From: Hyphomicrobiales bacterium
GTDB taxonomy: Bacteria > Pseudomonadota > Alphaproteobacteria > Rhizobiales > Rhizobiaceae
Direction of reading: 5' to 3'
Length of the DNA stretch: 64,000 nucleotides
Assembly (NCBI GenBank): GCA_900471525.1
Contig: UCEZ01000013.1
Span: 215,373 to 279,372 of the forward strand
In this document: piece after piece, positions 36,505 to 45,933 of the stretch
Position numbering within the stretch: position 1 is the first letter of the stretch
Layout: each line of letters starts with the position of its first letter
Notes under the pieces: generated by a model
What the model was told of the DNA's origin: nothing
Databases searched by the model: none
Seen by the model: the letters and a program-made list of their open reading frames with translations, nothing else
Made by a program: the position numbers and the translations under genes

Positions 36505-37373
36505 ACCCGATCCGTCGGCTTGCGGCCGAAGAGGCCCTGCGGCATGGCAAAGAGCACGGCAAGGATGACGACGAAGGCAGCCGCATCCTTGTATTGCGAG
36601 CTGATATAGCCGGCCGTCATGGCTTCCAGAACGCCAAGCAGCAGTCCGCCGACCAGCGCACCCTTCGGATTGCCCATGCCGCCAAGCATGGCAGCGGCAA
36701 AACCCTTGAGTGCCAGCGCAAGGCCGACATCGTAGCTTGTCAGCGTGATCGGCGTCACCAGCACGCCCGCGAGCGCGCCTATGGCCGCGGACATGGCGAA
36801 GGAGAGCGTCATCACGTAGTTGGTATTGATGCCGACGAGCTGGGCGGCGACGCGGTTGTTCGCCGTCGCCAGCACCGCGCGGCCAATCAGGGTGCGCGTG
36901 AAGAACAGCCAGAGACAGAAGAAGACGGCGAGCGCGCCGGCGATGACCCACAGGCTCTGCGGCAGGATGGTCGCGCCGCCGATCAGGATAGGCTGGTCGC
37001 CGGAAAAGGCCGGAAAGCGATGGATCTGCTTGTCGAAGACGAGTTGCGTCGCGCCGCGGATGAAGATGGACGCGCCGATCGTGATTATGATCAGCGAAAC
37101 GACCGGTGCGCCGCGGGCGGGCTCTATCGCCAACTTATTCAGAGCCACGCCAATCGCCGCCGTCGCGATGATGGCGATGAGCGCGGCAAGCGGCAGCGGT
37201 AGCCCGGCAGCGGAAGCGAAGACGGTGATCATGCCACCCAGCATCACGAACTCGCCCTGGGCAAAGTTCACGACGTCGGAGGCGTTGTAGATGATCGTGA
37301 AGCCGAGGGCGACCAGCGCATAGACCGCGCCGACCGTTATCCCGGACAGAAGAAATTGCAGGAGTTCGGGCAT
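36501..37373 (-). CDS. branched-chain-type ABC transporter permease (LivH)
   Basis: A 290-aa permease. LLSGITVGAVYALVALGFTI and NASDVVNFAQGEFVMLGGMI are the standard start of LivH; the later loop ATANNRVAAQLVGINTNYVM and KGFAAAMLGGMGNPKGALVG complete the pattern. Ribosome site GGAGGCATCC precedes ATG 37373. It lies between the binding-protein gene and livM. Confidence 0.93.
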   Translation of the reverse strand: MPELLQFLLSGITVGAVYALVALGFTIIYNASDVVNFAQGEFVMLGGMITVFASAAGLPLPLAALIAIIATAAIGVALNKLAIEPARGAPVVSLIIITIGASIFIRGATQLVFDKQIHRFPAFSGDQPILIGGATILPQSLWVIAGALAVFFCLWLFFTRTLIGRAVLATANNRVAAQLVGINTNYVMTLSFAMSAAIGALAGVLVTPITLTSYDVGLALALKGFAAAMLGGMGNPKGALVGGLLLGVLEAMTAGYISSQYKDAAAFVVILAVLFAMPQGLFGRKPTDRV

Positions 37374-37402
37374 GGATGCCTCCGCTTTCCAAGCGACGGT
37401 TT

Positions 37403-37437
37403 CCGCCGGCCGGCACCCTCAGGGCGCAGACCGGCGG
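37403..37437 (-). terminator. stem-loop between binding-protein gene and livH
   Basis: A 7-bp stem (CCGCCGG with CCGGCGG) spans a 21-nt loop in the 74-bp gap after the binding-protein stop. Hairpins in this position commonly allow much more binding protein than permease to be made by partial termination or by protecting the upstream mRNA. Confidence 0.4.
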
Positions 37438-37447
37438 CACGGTTCGA

Positions 37448-38596
37448 TTACTCGACGATCTTCCAGCCGCCGTCTTCAATCTTCAGCATGCGGAAGGCGG
37501 ATAGGTCGAGACCAAGGTGATCCGTCGCCGACATCGTCACCGTGCCGGTCGTGCCGACAAGACCGGACGTGCCTTCGATGGCGTCGCGGATCGCCGATGG
37601 CTCGGCGCTGCCCGCCCGCTTGATCGCATCGACGAGAATGCGCAGCGCGTCGTGGGCGTAGCCGCCGAACGTCGAGACCGGCTTGCCGGTCGCCTTCTCG
37701 TAGGCTTCCTTATAGGCGACGACCACGGCACGCTGCGGGTCGTTTTCCGGAAGGAGGCCGGCGACGAGCAACGCCGTGCCCGGCAGTTTTACGCCTTCGG
37801 CCGCCTGCGCCCCGGCAAGCTCGATGAAGCCATCGGAGGCGACGCCATGCGACTGATAGAGCGGCAGGCCGACGGCGAGCTGGGCATAGTTGCGGGTGAC
37901 GATCGCCGGCCCCTGGCCGAAGCCCGGGTTCAGTACGGCCTGGATGCCATCCTTACCCTTGATGTTGGTGAGCTGCGGCGTCATGTCGGCATCGGTCGGA
38001 CCATAGGTCTCGTCAGCCAGAACCTCGATGCCGTATTCGCCGATGATCGCCAGGCACTGCTTGTGCATCGACGCGCCGAAGCCATCGGAGCCGGAGATCA
38101 GGCCGATCTTGGTGATGCCATTCTTCTTCATGTCCTCGAAAATCTTGGCGCAGGCCATGCGATCCGTATGCGGCGTCTTGAAGACGAAGGGCTTGACCGG
38201 ATCGATGATCTCGACGGCGCCGGCAAGCGAGATGAATGGCACTTCGGCATCCCCCAGGACCGGGATGATGGCCATGGATGTGCCCGTCGTCGTGCCGCCG
38301 ATGACCGCCACGACTTCGTCATCCTCGACGAGGCGGGTCGCAAACGTGCGCGCCTTGTTCGGATCGCCGCCGTCGTCGTAAACGACAAGCTCGAGCTTCT
38401 CGCCGTTGACGCCCCCGGCCGCATTGATCTCCTCGACGAGCATCTTCAGCGTCTTGGCTTCCGGGTCGCCAAGAAACGAGGCGGGGCCGGTCTCAGAAAT
38501 AGTCGCGCCGATCTTGATGTCGGCGAAAGCAGGGGCCGCGAAGCCAAGGACAAGCGCCAGCGAACCTGCAAGCGCGGTGGTAGCGGAAAATTTCAT
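37448..38596 (-). CDS. ABC transporter substrate-binding protein (LivK/aromatic-acid type)
   Basis: A 382-aa periplasmic binding protein. The Sec signal is TALAGSLALVLGFAAPAFAD. The mature start IKIGATISETGPASFLGDPE and EEINAAGGVNGEKLELVVYD are typical of type I binding proteins for branched-chain amino acids, amides or aromatic acids. GGTTTGTSMAIIPVLGDAEV and LISGSDGFGASMHKQC continue the fold. Downstream of paaN in the same operon (44 bp), so phenylacetate or a hydroxyphenylacetate is the likely ligand by context. Confidence 0.9.
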   Translation of the reverse strand: MKFSATTALAGSLALVLGFAAPAFADIKIGATISETGPASFLGDPEAKTLKMLVEEINAAGGVNGEKLELVVYDDGGDPNKARTFATRLVEDDEVVAVIGGTTTGTSMAIIPVLGDAEVPFISLAGAVEIIDPVKPFVFKTPHTDRMACAKIFEDMKKNGITKIGLISGSDGFGASMHKQCLAIIGEYGIEVLADETYGPTDADMTPQLTNIKGKDGIQAVLNPGFGQGPAIVTRNYAQLAVGLPLYQSHGVASDGFIELAGAQAAEGVKLPGTALLVAGLLPENDPQRAVVVAYKEAYEKATGKPVSTFGGYAHDALRILVDAIKRAGSAEPSAIRDAIEGTSGLVGTTGTVTMSATDHLGLDLSAFRMLKIEDGGWKIVE

Positions 38597-38640
38597 GTCG
38601 GTTTCTCCTCCCAGAGAAAAAGGTTAAGTTGACGTTCCTC

Positions 38641-40302
38641 TCACGCCGCCAAAGGGCGACGCCACATCACCACGCGGAACCGGTTTGCAACGAAAGCCGC
38701 GTCCGTCAGGCTGGCATTGCCCGCTGGGTTGGCACCGGTAACGTGGAAATCGCTGAAGGCGGCGCTCTGGTTGACGTAGATGCCGCCGGTCAGATTGACT
38801 GAAAGATTGACGCCTGCCGTAGCGAACCGATCGGCTGCAGCGAGAATTTTCGCCTCGTCCGTTTCGTAGAGTGCAGCCGTGATCGCACCCTTGCGCTCGG
38901 CAAGGCCAGCAGCGCGGTTGACGCCCTCTGTCGCATCATCGATAGCGACGATGAAGGCGATCGGGCCAAAGCGTTCTTCGCCATAAGTATCCGTATCGTC
39001 CGCGTCGACGGCCAGGATCAGCGGCGTCGCGGTACGTGCACCCTCGAGGCCTTCGACCGGTGCGGAGTCACGCACGACGCGGCCGAGAGATGGAGATGCC
39101 GCAACACGGGCAAGCGTCGCGGGATTGGCTATCGCACCGCAAACACCCGCGGCGCGGGCTGGATCAGCCAGCAGGCCATCAACAGCTGCCGCAATACCGG
39201 CCGCGACTTCGTCGAAGCTCTTGTGACCCTCATTCGTCTCAATGCCGTCACGCGGCACGAAAATATCCTGCGGCGCCGTACACATCTGGCCCGAATAGAG
39301 CGACAGCGAGAAGGCGATGTTGCTGCACATCCCGGCGAAATTGTCGGTGGCGCCGATGACGATTGAGTTGACGCCCGCTTCTTCCGTATAGACATCGGCA
39401 TCGCCGGCATTAGCGCGCACCCAGCTGCCGAAACTGTTGGAGCCGGTATAGTCGATGATGGCAATCTCCGGGTGCTGAACGAGGTCCTTGGTGATCTCGG
39501 AACCGGGCGCATCGGCGGCGAGCAGCACGATATCAGCCGCAAAACCTTCCTCGACCAGCACCTGCCGTGCAATCTCGACGGTGATGGCAAGCGGCAGGAT
39601 CGCCGCCGGATGCGGCTTGACGATGACGGTGTTACCGGTCGCAAGGCTGGCGAAAAGGCCCGGATAGCTGTTCCAGGTCGGAAAGGTGTTGCAGCCGATG
39701 ACGAGCGAAACGCCGCGGGGAACGATACGCCAGTGTTTTTCCATGACGATCGGCTCGCCCCTGCCCTGCGGCTTCATCCATGTCGCCCGCGATGGCGTGC
39801 GGCTCATTTCGGCATAGGCATAGGCGACAGCCTCGAGGCCGCGGTCCTGCGCATGCGGGCCGCCGGCCTGAAAGGCCATGGCGAAAGCCTGGCCGGTCGT
39901 GTGCATGACGGCATTCGCCATCTCGAAACTTCTGGCATTGAGGCGAGCGAGTATTTCGAGGCAGATGCCGATCCGCAACTCTGGTGATGAGGACGCCCAT
40001 TGTGGAGCGGCAGCGCGTGAGGCTGCAACCAGCGCATCGACAGATGCAGCGGGATAGGTGATGCCGAGGGTTGGTCCGAAAGGCGAAACTTCAGCACCGA
40101 CCGTATCGTTCGCGGGATGTCCGGGCAGGTCGAAGGATCTTCCGAGCAGCGCTTCATAAGCGGTGAGGCCATCATCCTTGGCGGTCTCGCCATAGATCTT
40201 GCCGCTTGGAATTTCGGAATAGGCCGACCAATAGTAGCGCTTGGCAGCGGCATTTAATGCAGCTTGCAACGTCTGATGATGGCGCTCGAAAAGTCCGGTC
40301 AT
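38641..40302 (-). CDS. paaN: phenylacetic acid degradation protein PaaN (aldehyde dehydrogenase-like)
   Basis: A 553-aa protein of the PaaN family, which is distantly related to aldehyde dehydrogenases. Distinctive parts are the N-terminal RYYWSAYSEIPSGKIYGE, GVSLVIGCNTFPTWNSYPGL and the Cys-bearing LYSGQMCTAPQDIFVP, where the dehydrogenase nucleophile would lie. Its exact step is not settled; earlier work proposed ring opening, now assigned to PaaZ, which is also present here. First gene of the leftward operon, beside an operator-like site. Confidence 0.9.
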   Translation of the reverse strand: MTGLFERHHQTLQAALNAAAKRYYWSAYSEIPSGKIYGETAKDDGLTAYEALLGRSFDLPGHPANDTVGAEVSPFGPTLGITYPAASVDALVAASRAAAPQWASSSPELRIGICLEILARLNARSFEMANAVMHTTGQAFAMAFQAGGPHAQDRGLEAVAYAYAEMSRTPSRATWMKPQGRGEPIVMEKHWRIVPRGVSLVIGCNTFPTWNSYPGLFASLATGNTVIVKPHPAAILPLAITVEIARQVLVEEGFAADIVLLAADAPGSEITKDLVQHPEIAIIDYTGSNSFGSWVRANAGDADVYTEEAGVNSIVIGATDNFAGMCSNIAFSLSLYSGQMCTAPQDIFVPRDGIETNEGHKSFDEVAAGIAAAVDGLLADPARAAGVCGAIANPATLARVAASPSLGRVVRDSAPVEGLEGARTATPLILAVDADDTDTYGEERFGPIAFIVAIDDATEGVNRAAGLAERKGAITAALYETDEAKILAAADRFATAGVNLSVNLTGGIYVNQSAAFSDFHVTGANPAGNASLTDAAFVANRFRVVMWRRPLAA

Positions 40303-40327
40303 GTCTGGCTCCTCCCAGTCTGCACTT

Positions 40328-40358
40328 TTATAATTGACTGACCGGTCGGTTTATGCAA
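40328..40358 (-). promoter_or_regulatory. probable paaN operon promoter
   Basis: On the minus strand TTGCAT (40353-40358) and TTATAA (40328-40333) are separated by 19 bp, a little long for a sigma-70 promoter. The operator-like palindrome lies in the spacer, where a bound repressor would block RNA polymerase. Confidence 0.4.
40338..40351. promoter_or_regulatory. PaaR-type operator in the paaN/paaG divergent promoter
   Basis: CTGACCGGTCGGTT, part of an imperfect 14-bp palindrome (40337-40350), differs at only two positions from the site at 51814-51827 before the other phenylacetate operon. The TetR regulator at 43095 is the likely binder. The site lies in a 101-bp gap between the divergent paaN and paaG starts. 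Confidence 0.65.
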
Positions 40359-40403
40359 GAACTTTTTTACAGTCGCTGCTGGGAAGGGCGACAGGGAGGA
40401 AAC

Positions 40404-41192
40404 ATGTCCGATTCCGGCACCATCTTGTCGGCGCTCGCCGATGGCGTTCTCAGCCTCACGCTGAACCGCCCGGATAAACTCAACGCCTTCAACGAGGAAA
40501 TGCACCTTGCCCTGCGGGCCGGCTTCGAGCGCGCCCACGCGGATGCAGACGTGCGCGCCGTGCTCCTGACCGGTGCCGGTCGCGGCTTCTGCGCGGGGCA
40601 GGATCTCGGTGACCGCGACCCTAGCAAGGGCGTGCCGGACCTCGGCCACACGATCGAGACCTTCTATAATCCCCTGCTCCGCCTGATCCGCAGCCTGGAA
40701 AAACCGGTCATTTGTGCCGTGAATGGCGTTGCCGCCGGCGCGGGCGCCAACCTCGCCTTTGCCTGCGACATCACGCTGGCCGCCCGCTCCGCCCGCTTCA
40801 TCCAGGCCTTCGCCAAGATCGGCCTCGTACCCGATTCCGGCGGCACCTGGAGCCTGCCGCGCCTGATCGGCGAGGCCCGCGCCAAGGCCTTGGCGCTGAC
40901 GGCCGAACCGCTCGGCGCCGAAACCGCCGCCGACTGGGGCCTGATCTGGCGCGCTATCGACGACGACAAGCTGATGGAAGAGGCAACTGCGCTCGCCACC
41001 CGCCTCGCCGCCGGCCCGACCAAAGGCCTCGGGATGACGAAGCGTGCCATCCAGGCCGCCGCTACCAACTCGCTCGATGAACAGATCGACCTCGAACGCG
41101 ACCTGCAGCGCGAGGCCGGCCGCAGCGCCGACTATGCCGAAGGCGTCTCCGCCTTTCTCGAAAAGCGCAAGCCGGAGTTCAGGGGCCAATGA
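40404..41192 (+). CDS. paaG: ring-1,2-epoxyphenylacetyl-CoA isomerase (PaaG, crotonase family)
   Basis: A 262-aa crotonase-fold enzyme that converts the epoxide to oxepin-CoA and later shifts double bonds. Features are GRGFCAGQDLGDRDPSKGVP, VNGVAAGAGANLAFACDITL (oxyanion hole) and AFAKIGLVPDSGGTWSLPRL, the Asp being the PaaG catalytic residue position. ATG 40404 has AGGGAGGAAAC upstream; the frame starts 17 codons earlier without a site. First gene of paaGIK-paaR; 4-bp overlap with paaI. Confidence 0.93.
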   Translation: MSDSGTILSALADGVLSLTLNRPDKLNAFNEEMHLALRAGFERAHADADVRAVLLTGAGRGFCAGQDLGDRDPSKGVPDLGHTIETFYNPLLRLIRSLEKPVICAVNGVAAGAGANLAFACDITLAARSARFIQAFAKIGLVPDSGGTWSLPRLIGEARAKALALTAEPLGAETAADWGLIWRAIDDDKLMEEATALATRLAAGPTKGLGMTKRAIQAAATNSLDEQIDLERDLQREAGRSADYAEGVSAFLEKRKPEFRGQ

Positions 41193-41638
41193 ACGACGCA
41201 GCCCGCCTTTCCTCGCAGGCGCTGGCCGAAGCCTGCGCCAAGGCCATGTGGGACGATGACAACGCCACTCGCCATCTCGGTATGGAGTTGATTTCCGTCG
41301 CCCCCGGCGAGGCGACGATCACGATGACAATCACCGACGCCATGACCAACGGCCACGGCACCTGCCATGGCGGCTATATTTTCACGCTGGCGGACTCGGC
41401 CTTTGCCTTTGCCTGCAACACATACAACCAGCGCACTGTCGCCCAGCACTGCTCGGTGACCTACATCACACCGGCTTTCAGGGGCGACCGGCTGACGGCG
41501 GCGGCACGGGAGGTGTCGCGCCGCGGACGAGGCGGCATCTACGATATCCGCATCACCAATCAGGAGGGCGAGCACGTCGCGGAATTCCGCGGCCACTCGC
41601 GAACAGTCAAGGGTACCCATCTGCCTGAACAGGGCTGA
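41189..41638 (+). CDS. paaI: phenylacetate-pathway hotdog thioesterase PaaI
   Basis: A 149-aa hotdog-fold acyl-CoA thioesterase thought to free CoA from dead-end ring-hydroxylated CoA esters. The catalytic segment GTCHGGYIFTLADSAFAFAC, with His-Gly-Gly and the following Asp, is typical of PaaI. TYITPAFRGDRLTAAAREVS follows. Start overlaps the paaG stop as ATGA. 36 bp then lead to paaK. Confidence 0.93.
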   Translation: MNDAARLSSQALAEACAKAMWDDDNATRHLGMELISVAPGEATITMTITDAMTNGHGTCHGGYIFTLADSAFAFACNTYNQRTVAQHCSVTYITPAFRGDRLTAAAREVSRRGRGGIYDIRITNQEGEHVAEFRGHSRTVKGTHLPEQG

Positions 41639-41674
41639 GGTTGGTACCATCCCGCATTCTCGGAGGAGACATTC

Positions 41675-42985
41675 ATGGAAGACCTATCCCCCCGCCCCGG
41701 AGACCTCGAAGCGATCGAGACGGCCTCCCGCGACGAACTTTCCGCACTTCAGTTGGAGCGCATGAAATGGTCGCTGACCCATGCCTACGAGAATTCGCCC
41801 TTCTACCGCAGGCGATTCGACGAAGCGAGCGTTCACCCCTCGGACCTTAAAACCCTGTCGGACCTCGCGAAATTTCCCTTCACCACCAAGAAGGACCTGC
41901 GCGACACCTATCCCTTCGGCATGTTTGCCGTGCCGCGCGAAAAGCTCGCGCGCATCCATGCCTCCTCCGGCACCACCGGCAAGCCGACCGTCGTCGGCTA
42001 TACCGCCAAGGACATCGACACCTGGGCGACTGTCGTCGCCCGCTCGATCCGCGCCTCGGGCGGCCGCGCCGGCGATATCGTGCACGTTGCCTACGGTTAT
42101 GGCCTGTTCACCGGCGGGCTCGGCGCGCATTACGGAGCTGAAAAGCTCGGCTGTACCGTCGTGCCGATCTCCGGTGGCATGACCGAACGACAGGTGACGC
42201 TGATGCAGGATTTCAAGCCGCGCATCATCATGGTCACGCCCTCCTACATGCTCTCGATCCTCGACGAGTTCCGTCGCCACGGTATCGACCCACGGGAAAG
42301 CTCGCTTGCCGTCGGCATTTTTGGCGCTGAGCCCTGGACGAACGCGATGCGCGAGGAGATCGAGCAAGCCTTCGACATGCATGCCGTCGACATCTACGGC
42401 CTCTCGGAAGTGATGGGTCCCGGTGTTGCCAACGAATGCGTCGAGACGAAGGACGGGCTGCACATATGGGAAGACCATTTCTATCCGGAGATCATCGATC
42501 CGGTGACGGGCGACGTGCTGCCGGATGGCGAGATCGGCGAGCTGGTCTTCACGACGCTCACCAAGGAAGGCCTGCCGATCATCCGCTACCGCACGCGCGA
42601 CCTGACGCGGCTTCTCCCCGGCACCGCACGCTCCATGCGCCGCATGGAGAAGATAACCGGCCGCTCCGACGACATGATGATTCTCCGAGGCGTCAACGTC
42701 TTCCCGACACAGATCGAGGAGCAAATCCTGAAATGTCGCGGGCTTGCGCCGCATTTCCAAATCGAACTCAGCCGCTCCGGCCGTATGGACAACATGACAG
42801 TTCATGTCGAATGTACGCTGGAAGCGACCGACGAAGGCGCCCGCGCCGGATCGGCGAAGGAGCTTGCCCACCACATCAAGAGCGTGGTCGGCGTCTCCAC
42901 GAAGATCACGGTACACGAACCGGGCGGCGTGGCACGCTCCGAAGGCAAGGCAAAGCGGGTGGTCGACAACCGCCCGAAAGAATGA
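41675..42985 (+). CDS. paaK: phenylacetate-CoA ligase PaaK
   Basis: A 436-aa adenylate-forming enzyme that activates phenylacetate with ATP and CoA, the first step of the pathway. The nucleotide motif is HASSGTTGKPTVVGYT; other PaaK marks are VDIYGLSEVMGPGVANECVE, RYRTRDLTRLLPG and the hinge/C-terminal RSDDMMILRGVNVFPTQIEE. Ribosome site GGAGGAGA precedes ATG 41675. The product feeds the PaaABCE epoxidase encoded 7 kb away on the other strand. Confidence 0.95.
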   Translation: MEDLSPRPGDLEAIETASRDELSALQLERMKWSLTHAYENSPFYRRRFDEASVHPSDLKTLSDLAKFPFTTKKDLRDTYPFGMFAVPREKLARIHASSGTTGKPTVVGYTAKDIDTWATVVARSIRASGGRAGDIVHVAYGYGLFTGGLGAHYGAEKLGCTVVPISGGMTERQVTLMQDFKPRIIMVTPSYMLSILDEFRRHGIDPRESSLAVGIFGAEPWTNAMREEIEQAFDMHAVDIYGLSEVMGPGVANECVETKDGLHIWEDHFYPEIIDPVTGDVLPDGEIGELVFTTLTKEGLPIIRYRTRDLTRLLPGTARSMRRMEKITGRSDDMMILRGVNVFPTQIEEQILKCRGLAPHFQIELSRSGRMDNMTVHVECTLEATDEGARAGSAKELAHHIKSVVGVSTKITVHEPGGVARSEGKAKRVVDNRPKE

Positions 42986-42996
42986 ACGAACGAAAA

Positions 42997-43049
42997 GCCG
43001 GGATAGCCCGGCACCGGGTTGGCTGTGTATAGGGAGGGCGGCCGCCCTC
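42997..43049 (+). terminator. two GC-rich hairpins between paaK and the TetR gene
   Basis: A 6-bp stem with ATAG loop (42997-43012, GCCGGG/CCCGGC) is followed by a 16-bp perfect palindrome (43034-43049, GAGGGCGGCCGCCCTC). They fall in the 109-bp gap and could separate paaK expression from the regulator gene. No T-run follows either one. Confidence 0.4.
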
Positions 43050-43094
43050 TCACGGATCACAGGCCAACCGGAGAATGAGCAGAAGCAGGACGAC

Positions 43095-43691
43095 ATGGCA
43101 CGCACGCGCGCAGTGGATTTCGAGGAAAAACAGCGTGGCATTCTGACGAGTGCCGCGGCAGTGTTCGCCGAGATGGGCATGGAGAAGGCCTCCATGTCGA
43201 TGATTGCCTCGCACAGCAATGTCTCGAAAGCCCTGCTCTATCATTATTATCCTGGCAAGGACGCGCTGATCTTCGACATCGTCCGCACGCACTTGACGGA
43301 GCTTGATGGCGCGATCGAAGCGGCGGATCGCAGCGATGTTGCGCCACAGGAGCAGCTGCGCCTTCTGGTGAAGGCCGTGCTGAAGAACTACGAGGGCCGG
43401 GACAACGAGCACAAAGTGCAGCTCAACGGCACCAGCGCGCTATCGCCGGAGCAGCTTTCGGAGCTACAGGCGATCGAAAGACGGATCGTCAAGCGCTTCT
43501 CCGGTGTGATACAGAAAATCAATCCGGAGCTTAATCAGGACAGGCCATTGCTGATGCCGGTCACCATGTCGCTCTTCGGCATGATGAACTGGGTCTACAT
43601 GTGGTTCCGACCGAACGGACCGGTCACCCGCGATGAATATGCGGATATCGCAACCACGCTCATCCTCGAAGGCGTCAAGGCCGTCCGCTGA
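43095..43691 (+). CDS. paaR: TetR-family regulator of phenylacetate catabolism (PaaR-like)
   Basis: A 198-aa TetR repressor. The helix-turn-helix is ILTSAAAVFAEMGMEKASMS, MIASHSNVSKALLYHYYPGK; the rest is a helical ligand domain typical for CoA-thioester-responsive TetR proteins. Its place after paaK and the two shared operator-like sites at 40338 and 51814 indicate a role as phenylacetyl-CoA-responsive repressor, as known for PaaR in other proteobacteria. ATG 43095 is the first with AGGA upstream; the longer frame covers the paaK end. Confidence 0.87.
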   Translation: MARTRAVDFEEKQRGILTSAAAVFAEMGMEKASMSMIASHSNVSKALLYHYYPGKDALIFDIVRTHLTELDGAIEAADRSDVAPQEQLRLLVKAVLKNYEGRDNEHKVQLNGTSALSPEQLSELQAIERRIVKRFSGVIQKINPELNQDRPLLMPVTMSLFGMMNWVYMWFRPNGPVTRDEYADIATTLILEGVKAVR

Positions 43692-43810
43692 CGCAGGCCG
43701 TCAGTAGCCGAACTTCGGACTTATAAAGAACGATTGGTCGTAATAGTCGGGGTCAAGCTCGTCGCGGCTATGAACAAGGCGTCTCTCCTTAACCCACATC
43801 TCCTACGATT

Positions 43811-43848
43811 CGACAGGCCCGATCTCGCGCTCGAGATCGGGCCTGTCG
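43811..43848. terminator. perfect 17-bp hairpin between convergent paaR and paaZ
   Basis: CGACAGGCCCGATCTCG (43811-43827) pairs perfectly with 43832-43848 around a 4-nt loop. It lies between two convergent stop codons (43691 and 43860), 12 bp from the latter. The strength and position fit a bidirectional terminator even though T-runs are lacking. Confidence 0.75.
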
Positions 43849-43859
43849 GAGGGACACCT

Positions 43860-45917
43860 TTAGCTTCTCGTTTTTGCCACCATGGTCAAAACATCATACT
43901 GGGCGACGGCAACCGCATTCTGGTTGGTGACCCGGCAGTCCCAACGCACCTCGCCGTGTTCGGCATCGGCGCGCGGGTTGATCTCCTTGCAGGTCAGTTG
44001 CACCTGTAGCGTATCGCCCGGATTGACCGGGGTGAGGAAGCGCAGGTTGTCGACACCATAATTCGCCAGCACCGGACCCGGCGCCGGATCGACGAAGAGG
44101 CCGGCGGCGAAGGAGACGATGAGATAGCCGTGGGCGACGCGACCGTCGAAGAACGGATTGGCCTTGGCCGCTTCCTCATCCATATGGGCATAGAACGTAT
44201 CACCGGTAAAATCGGCAAAATGCTCGATGTCCTCCAGCGTCACCATGCGGGTGGTGGTGATGAGTTGGTCGCCGATGCGAAGCTCGGCCAGCGACTTGCG
44301 GAAGGGATGCTCGCCGCCCGTGTGCGTTTCGGCGTCAGCGACCCAGCGGCCGGTGACGGCCGAAAGAAGCGTTGGCGAACCCTGGACGGCGGTACGTTGC
44401 ATATAGTGCTTGACTCCACGCATACCGCCTAGTTCCTCGCCGCCGCCGGCACGGCCGGGGCCGCCATGGACGAGGCCGGGCAACGGCGAACCGTGGCCCG
44501 TCGAGGTCTTGGCGCTGGCGCGGTTTCCGATCAGCACACGGCCGTGATACGGCGCCATGCCGAGCACCACTTCTTCCGCAAAGGCCGGATCGTTGGTAAA
44601 GACCGAGGCGACGAGGCTGCCCTTGCCGCGGCGGGCGAGATCAACGGCTTCTTCGGCGCTGTCATAGGGCATGACCGTGCTGACCGGGCCGAAGGCCTCG
44701 ACATCGTGAACGGCCTTCGCCTCCCACGGCCGATCGCAATAGAGCAAGACTGGATTGAGGAAGGCGCCGGCCTCTGCATCGCCGGAAACGACGCGCGGGG
44801 TGTCGGGATCACCGGCGACGATTTCGGCATCGCCGAGCAGGTTGCGGATTCGGGCGCGCACTTCGTCACGTTGATCGAGACTCGCCAGCGGCCCCATGCG
44901 GACGTTTTCGTCAGTGGGATTGCCGAGCACTGTCTTCCCGAGCCGGTCTCCCAGCGCAGCAACCAGCGCATCGCAATGGGCACGCGGCACGATCACGCGG
45001 CGGATGGCGGTGCATTTCTGGCCGGCTTTCGACGTCATTTCGCGAGCGACTTCCTTGACGAAGAGATCGAACTCCTCGGTTCCGGGACCAGCGTCGATGC
45101 CCAGCACGGAGGCGTTGAGGCTGTCGGCCTCCATTGTGAAGCGGACGGAATTGCCGTTAACGGCCGGATGGCTCTTCAGCTTGCGGCCGGTCGAGGCAGA
45201 CCCAGTGAAGGTGACGACATCCTGGCCCTCGACATGATCGAGCAGGTCGCCGACCGAGCCGGAGATCAACTGCACCGCGCCTTCGGGCAAAAGCCCCGTC
45301 TCGACCATGCGGCGCACCATCAGCTCCGTCAGATAGGCCGTCTGGCTTGCCGGCTTGACGATCGCCGGCATGCCGGCAAGCAGCGTCGGAGCGAGCTTTT
45401 CAAGCATGCCCCAGCAGGGAAAGTTGAAGGCATTGATATGAACAGCCACGCCTTGAAGTGGGCTGAGAATGTGCTGGGCAGAAAAACTGCCGTCCTTCGC
45501 GAGGGCCTCGACATCGCCGTCGAGCAACACGCGAGTGTTCGGCAGTTCGCGACGGCCTTTCGAGGCGTAGGAAAGCAGCGTGCCGATGCCGCCGTCGATA
45601 TCAACCCAGCTGTCGGCGCGGGTAGCGCCAGTGGCGGTGGAAAGCGCGTAGAACTCTTCCTTTCGGTCCATCAGCGCCAGACCGAGTGCCTTCAGCATCG
45701 CGGCACGATCATGGAAGGACATGCGGCGCAATGCCGGGCCGGCCTTTTCGCGACCATAGGCAAGGGTGCTTGCGAAATCGATGCCACTGGAATCGATGAA
45801 GGCGACGGGCGTGCCGGTGGAGGCGTCAAGAAGCGGAACGCCTTCCTTCGCTCCCGCGGTCCAGTTGCCGCAGACATAGCTTTCGAGCCGGCGAGGCCGG
45901 GACGCCAGAACATTCAT
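43860..45917 (-). CDS. paaZ: oxepin-CoA hydrolase / 3-oxo-5,6-dehydrosuberyl-CoA semialdehyde dehydrogenase PaaZ
   Basis: A 685-aa two-domain enzyme. Residues 1-520 are an aldehyde dehydrogenase with the Cys nucleophile in [19 protein letters not shown] and the [15 protein letters not shown] cofactor region. Residues about 545-685 are a MaoC/R-hydratase domain with catalytic [13 protein letters not shown] (Asp and His). Together they open oxepin-CoA and oxidise the aldehyde. Last gene of the paaJ-ABCDE operon, 16 bp after the PaaA/C-like gene. Ribosome site AGGAAACGAG. Confidence 0.95.
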   Translation of the reverse strand: MNVLASRPRRLESYVCGNWTAGAKEGVPLLDASTGTPVAFIDSSGIDFASTLAYGREKAGPALRRMSFHDRAAMLKALGLALMDRKEEFYALSTATGATRADSWVDIDGGIGTLLSYASKGRRELPNTRVLLDGDVEALAKDGSFSAQHILSPLQGVAVHINAFNFPCWGMLEKLAPTLLAGMPAIVKPASQTAYLTELMVRRMVETGLLPEGAVQLISGSVGDLLDHVEGQDVVTFTGSASTGRKLKSHPAVNGNSVRFTMEADSLNASVLGIDAGPGTEEFDLFVKEVAREMTSKAGQKCTAIRRVIVPRAHCDALVAALGDRLGKTVLGNPTDENVRMGPLASLDQRDEVRARIRNLLGDAEIVAGDPDTPRVVSGDAEAGAFLNPVLLYCDRPWEAKAVHDVEAFGPVSTVMPYDSAEEAVDLARRGKGSLVASVFTNDPAFAEEVVLGMAPYHGRVLIGNRASAKTSTGHGSPLPGLVHGGPGRAGGGEELGGMRGVKHYMQRTAVQGSPTLLSAVTGRWVADAETHTGGEHPFRKSLAELRIGDQLITTTRMVTLEDIEHFADFTGDTFYAHMDEEAAKANPFFDGRVAHGYLIVSFAAGLFVDPAPGPVLANYGVDNLRFLTPVNPGDTLQVQLTCKEINPRADAEHGEVRWDCRVTNQNAVAVAQYDVLTMVAKTRS

Positions 45918-45933
45918 GCTCGTTTCCTTCCTG

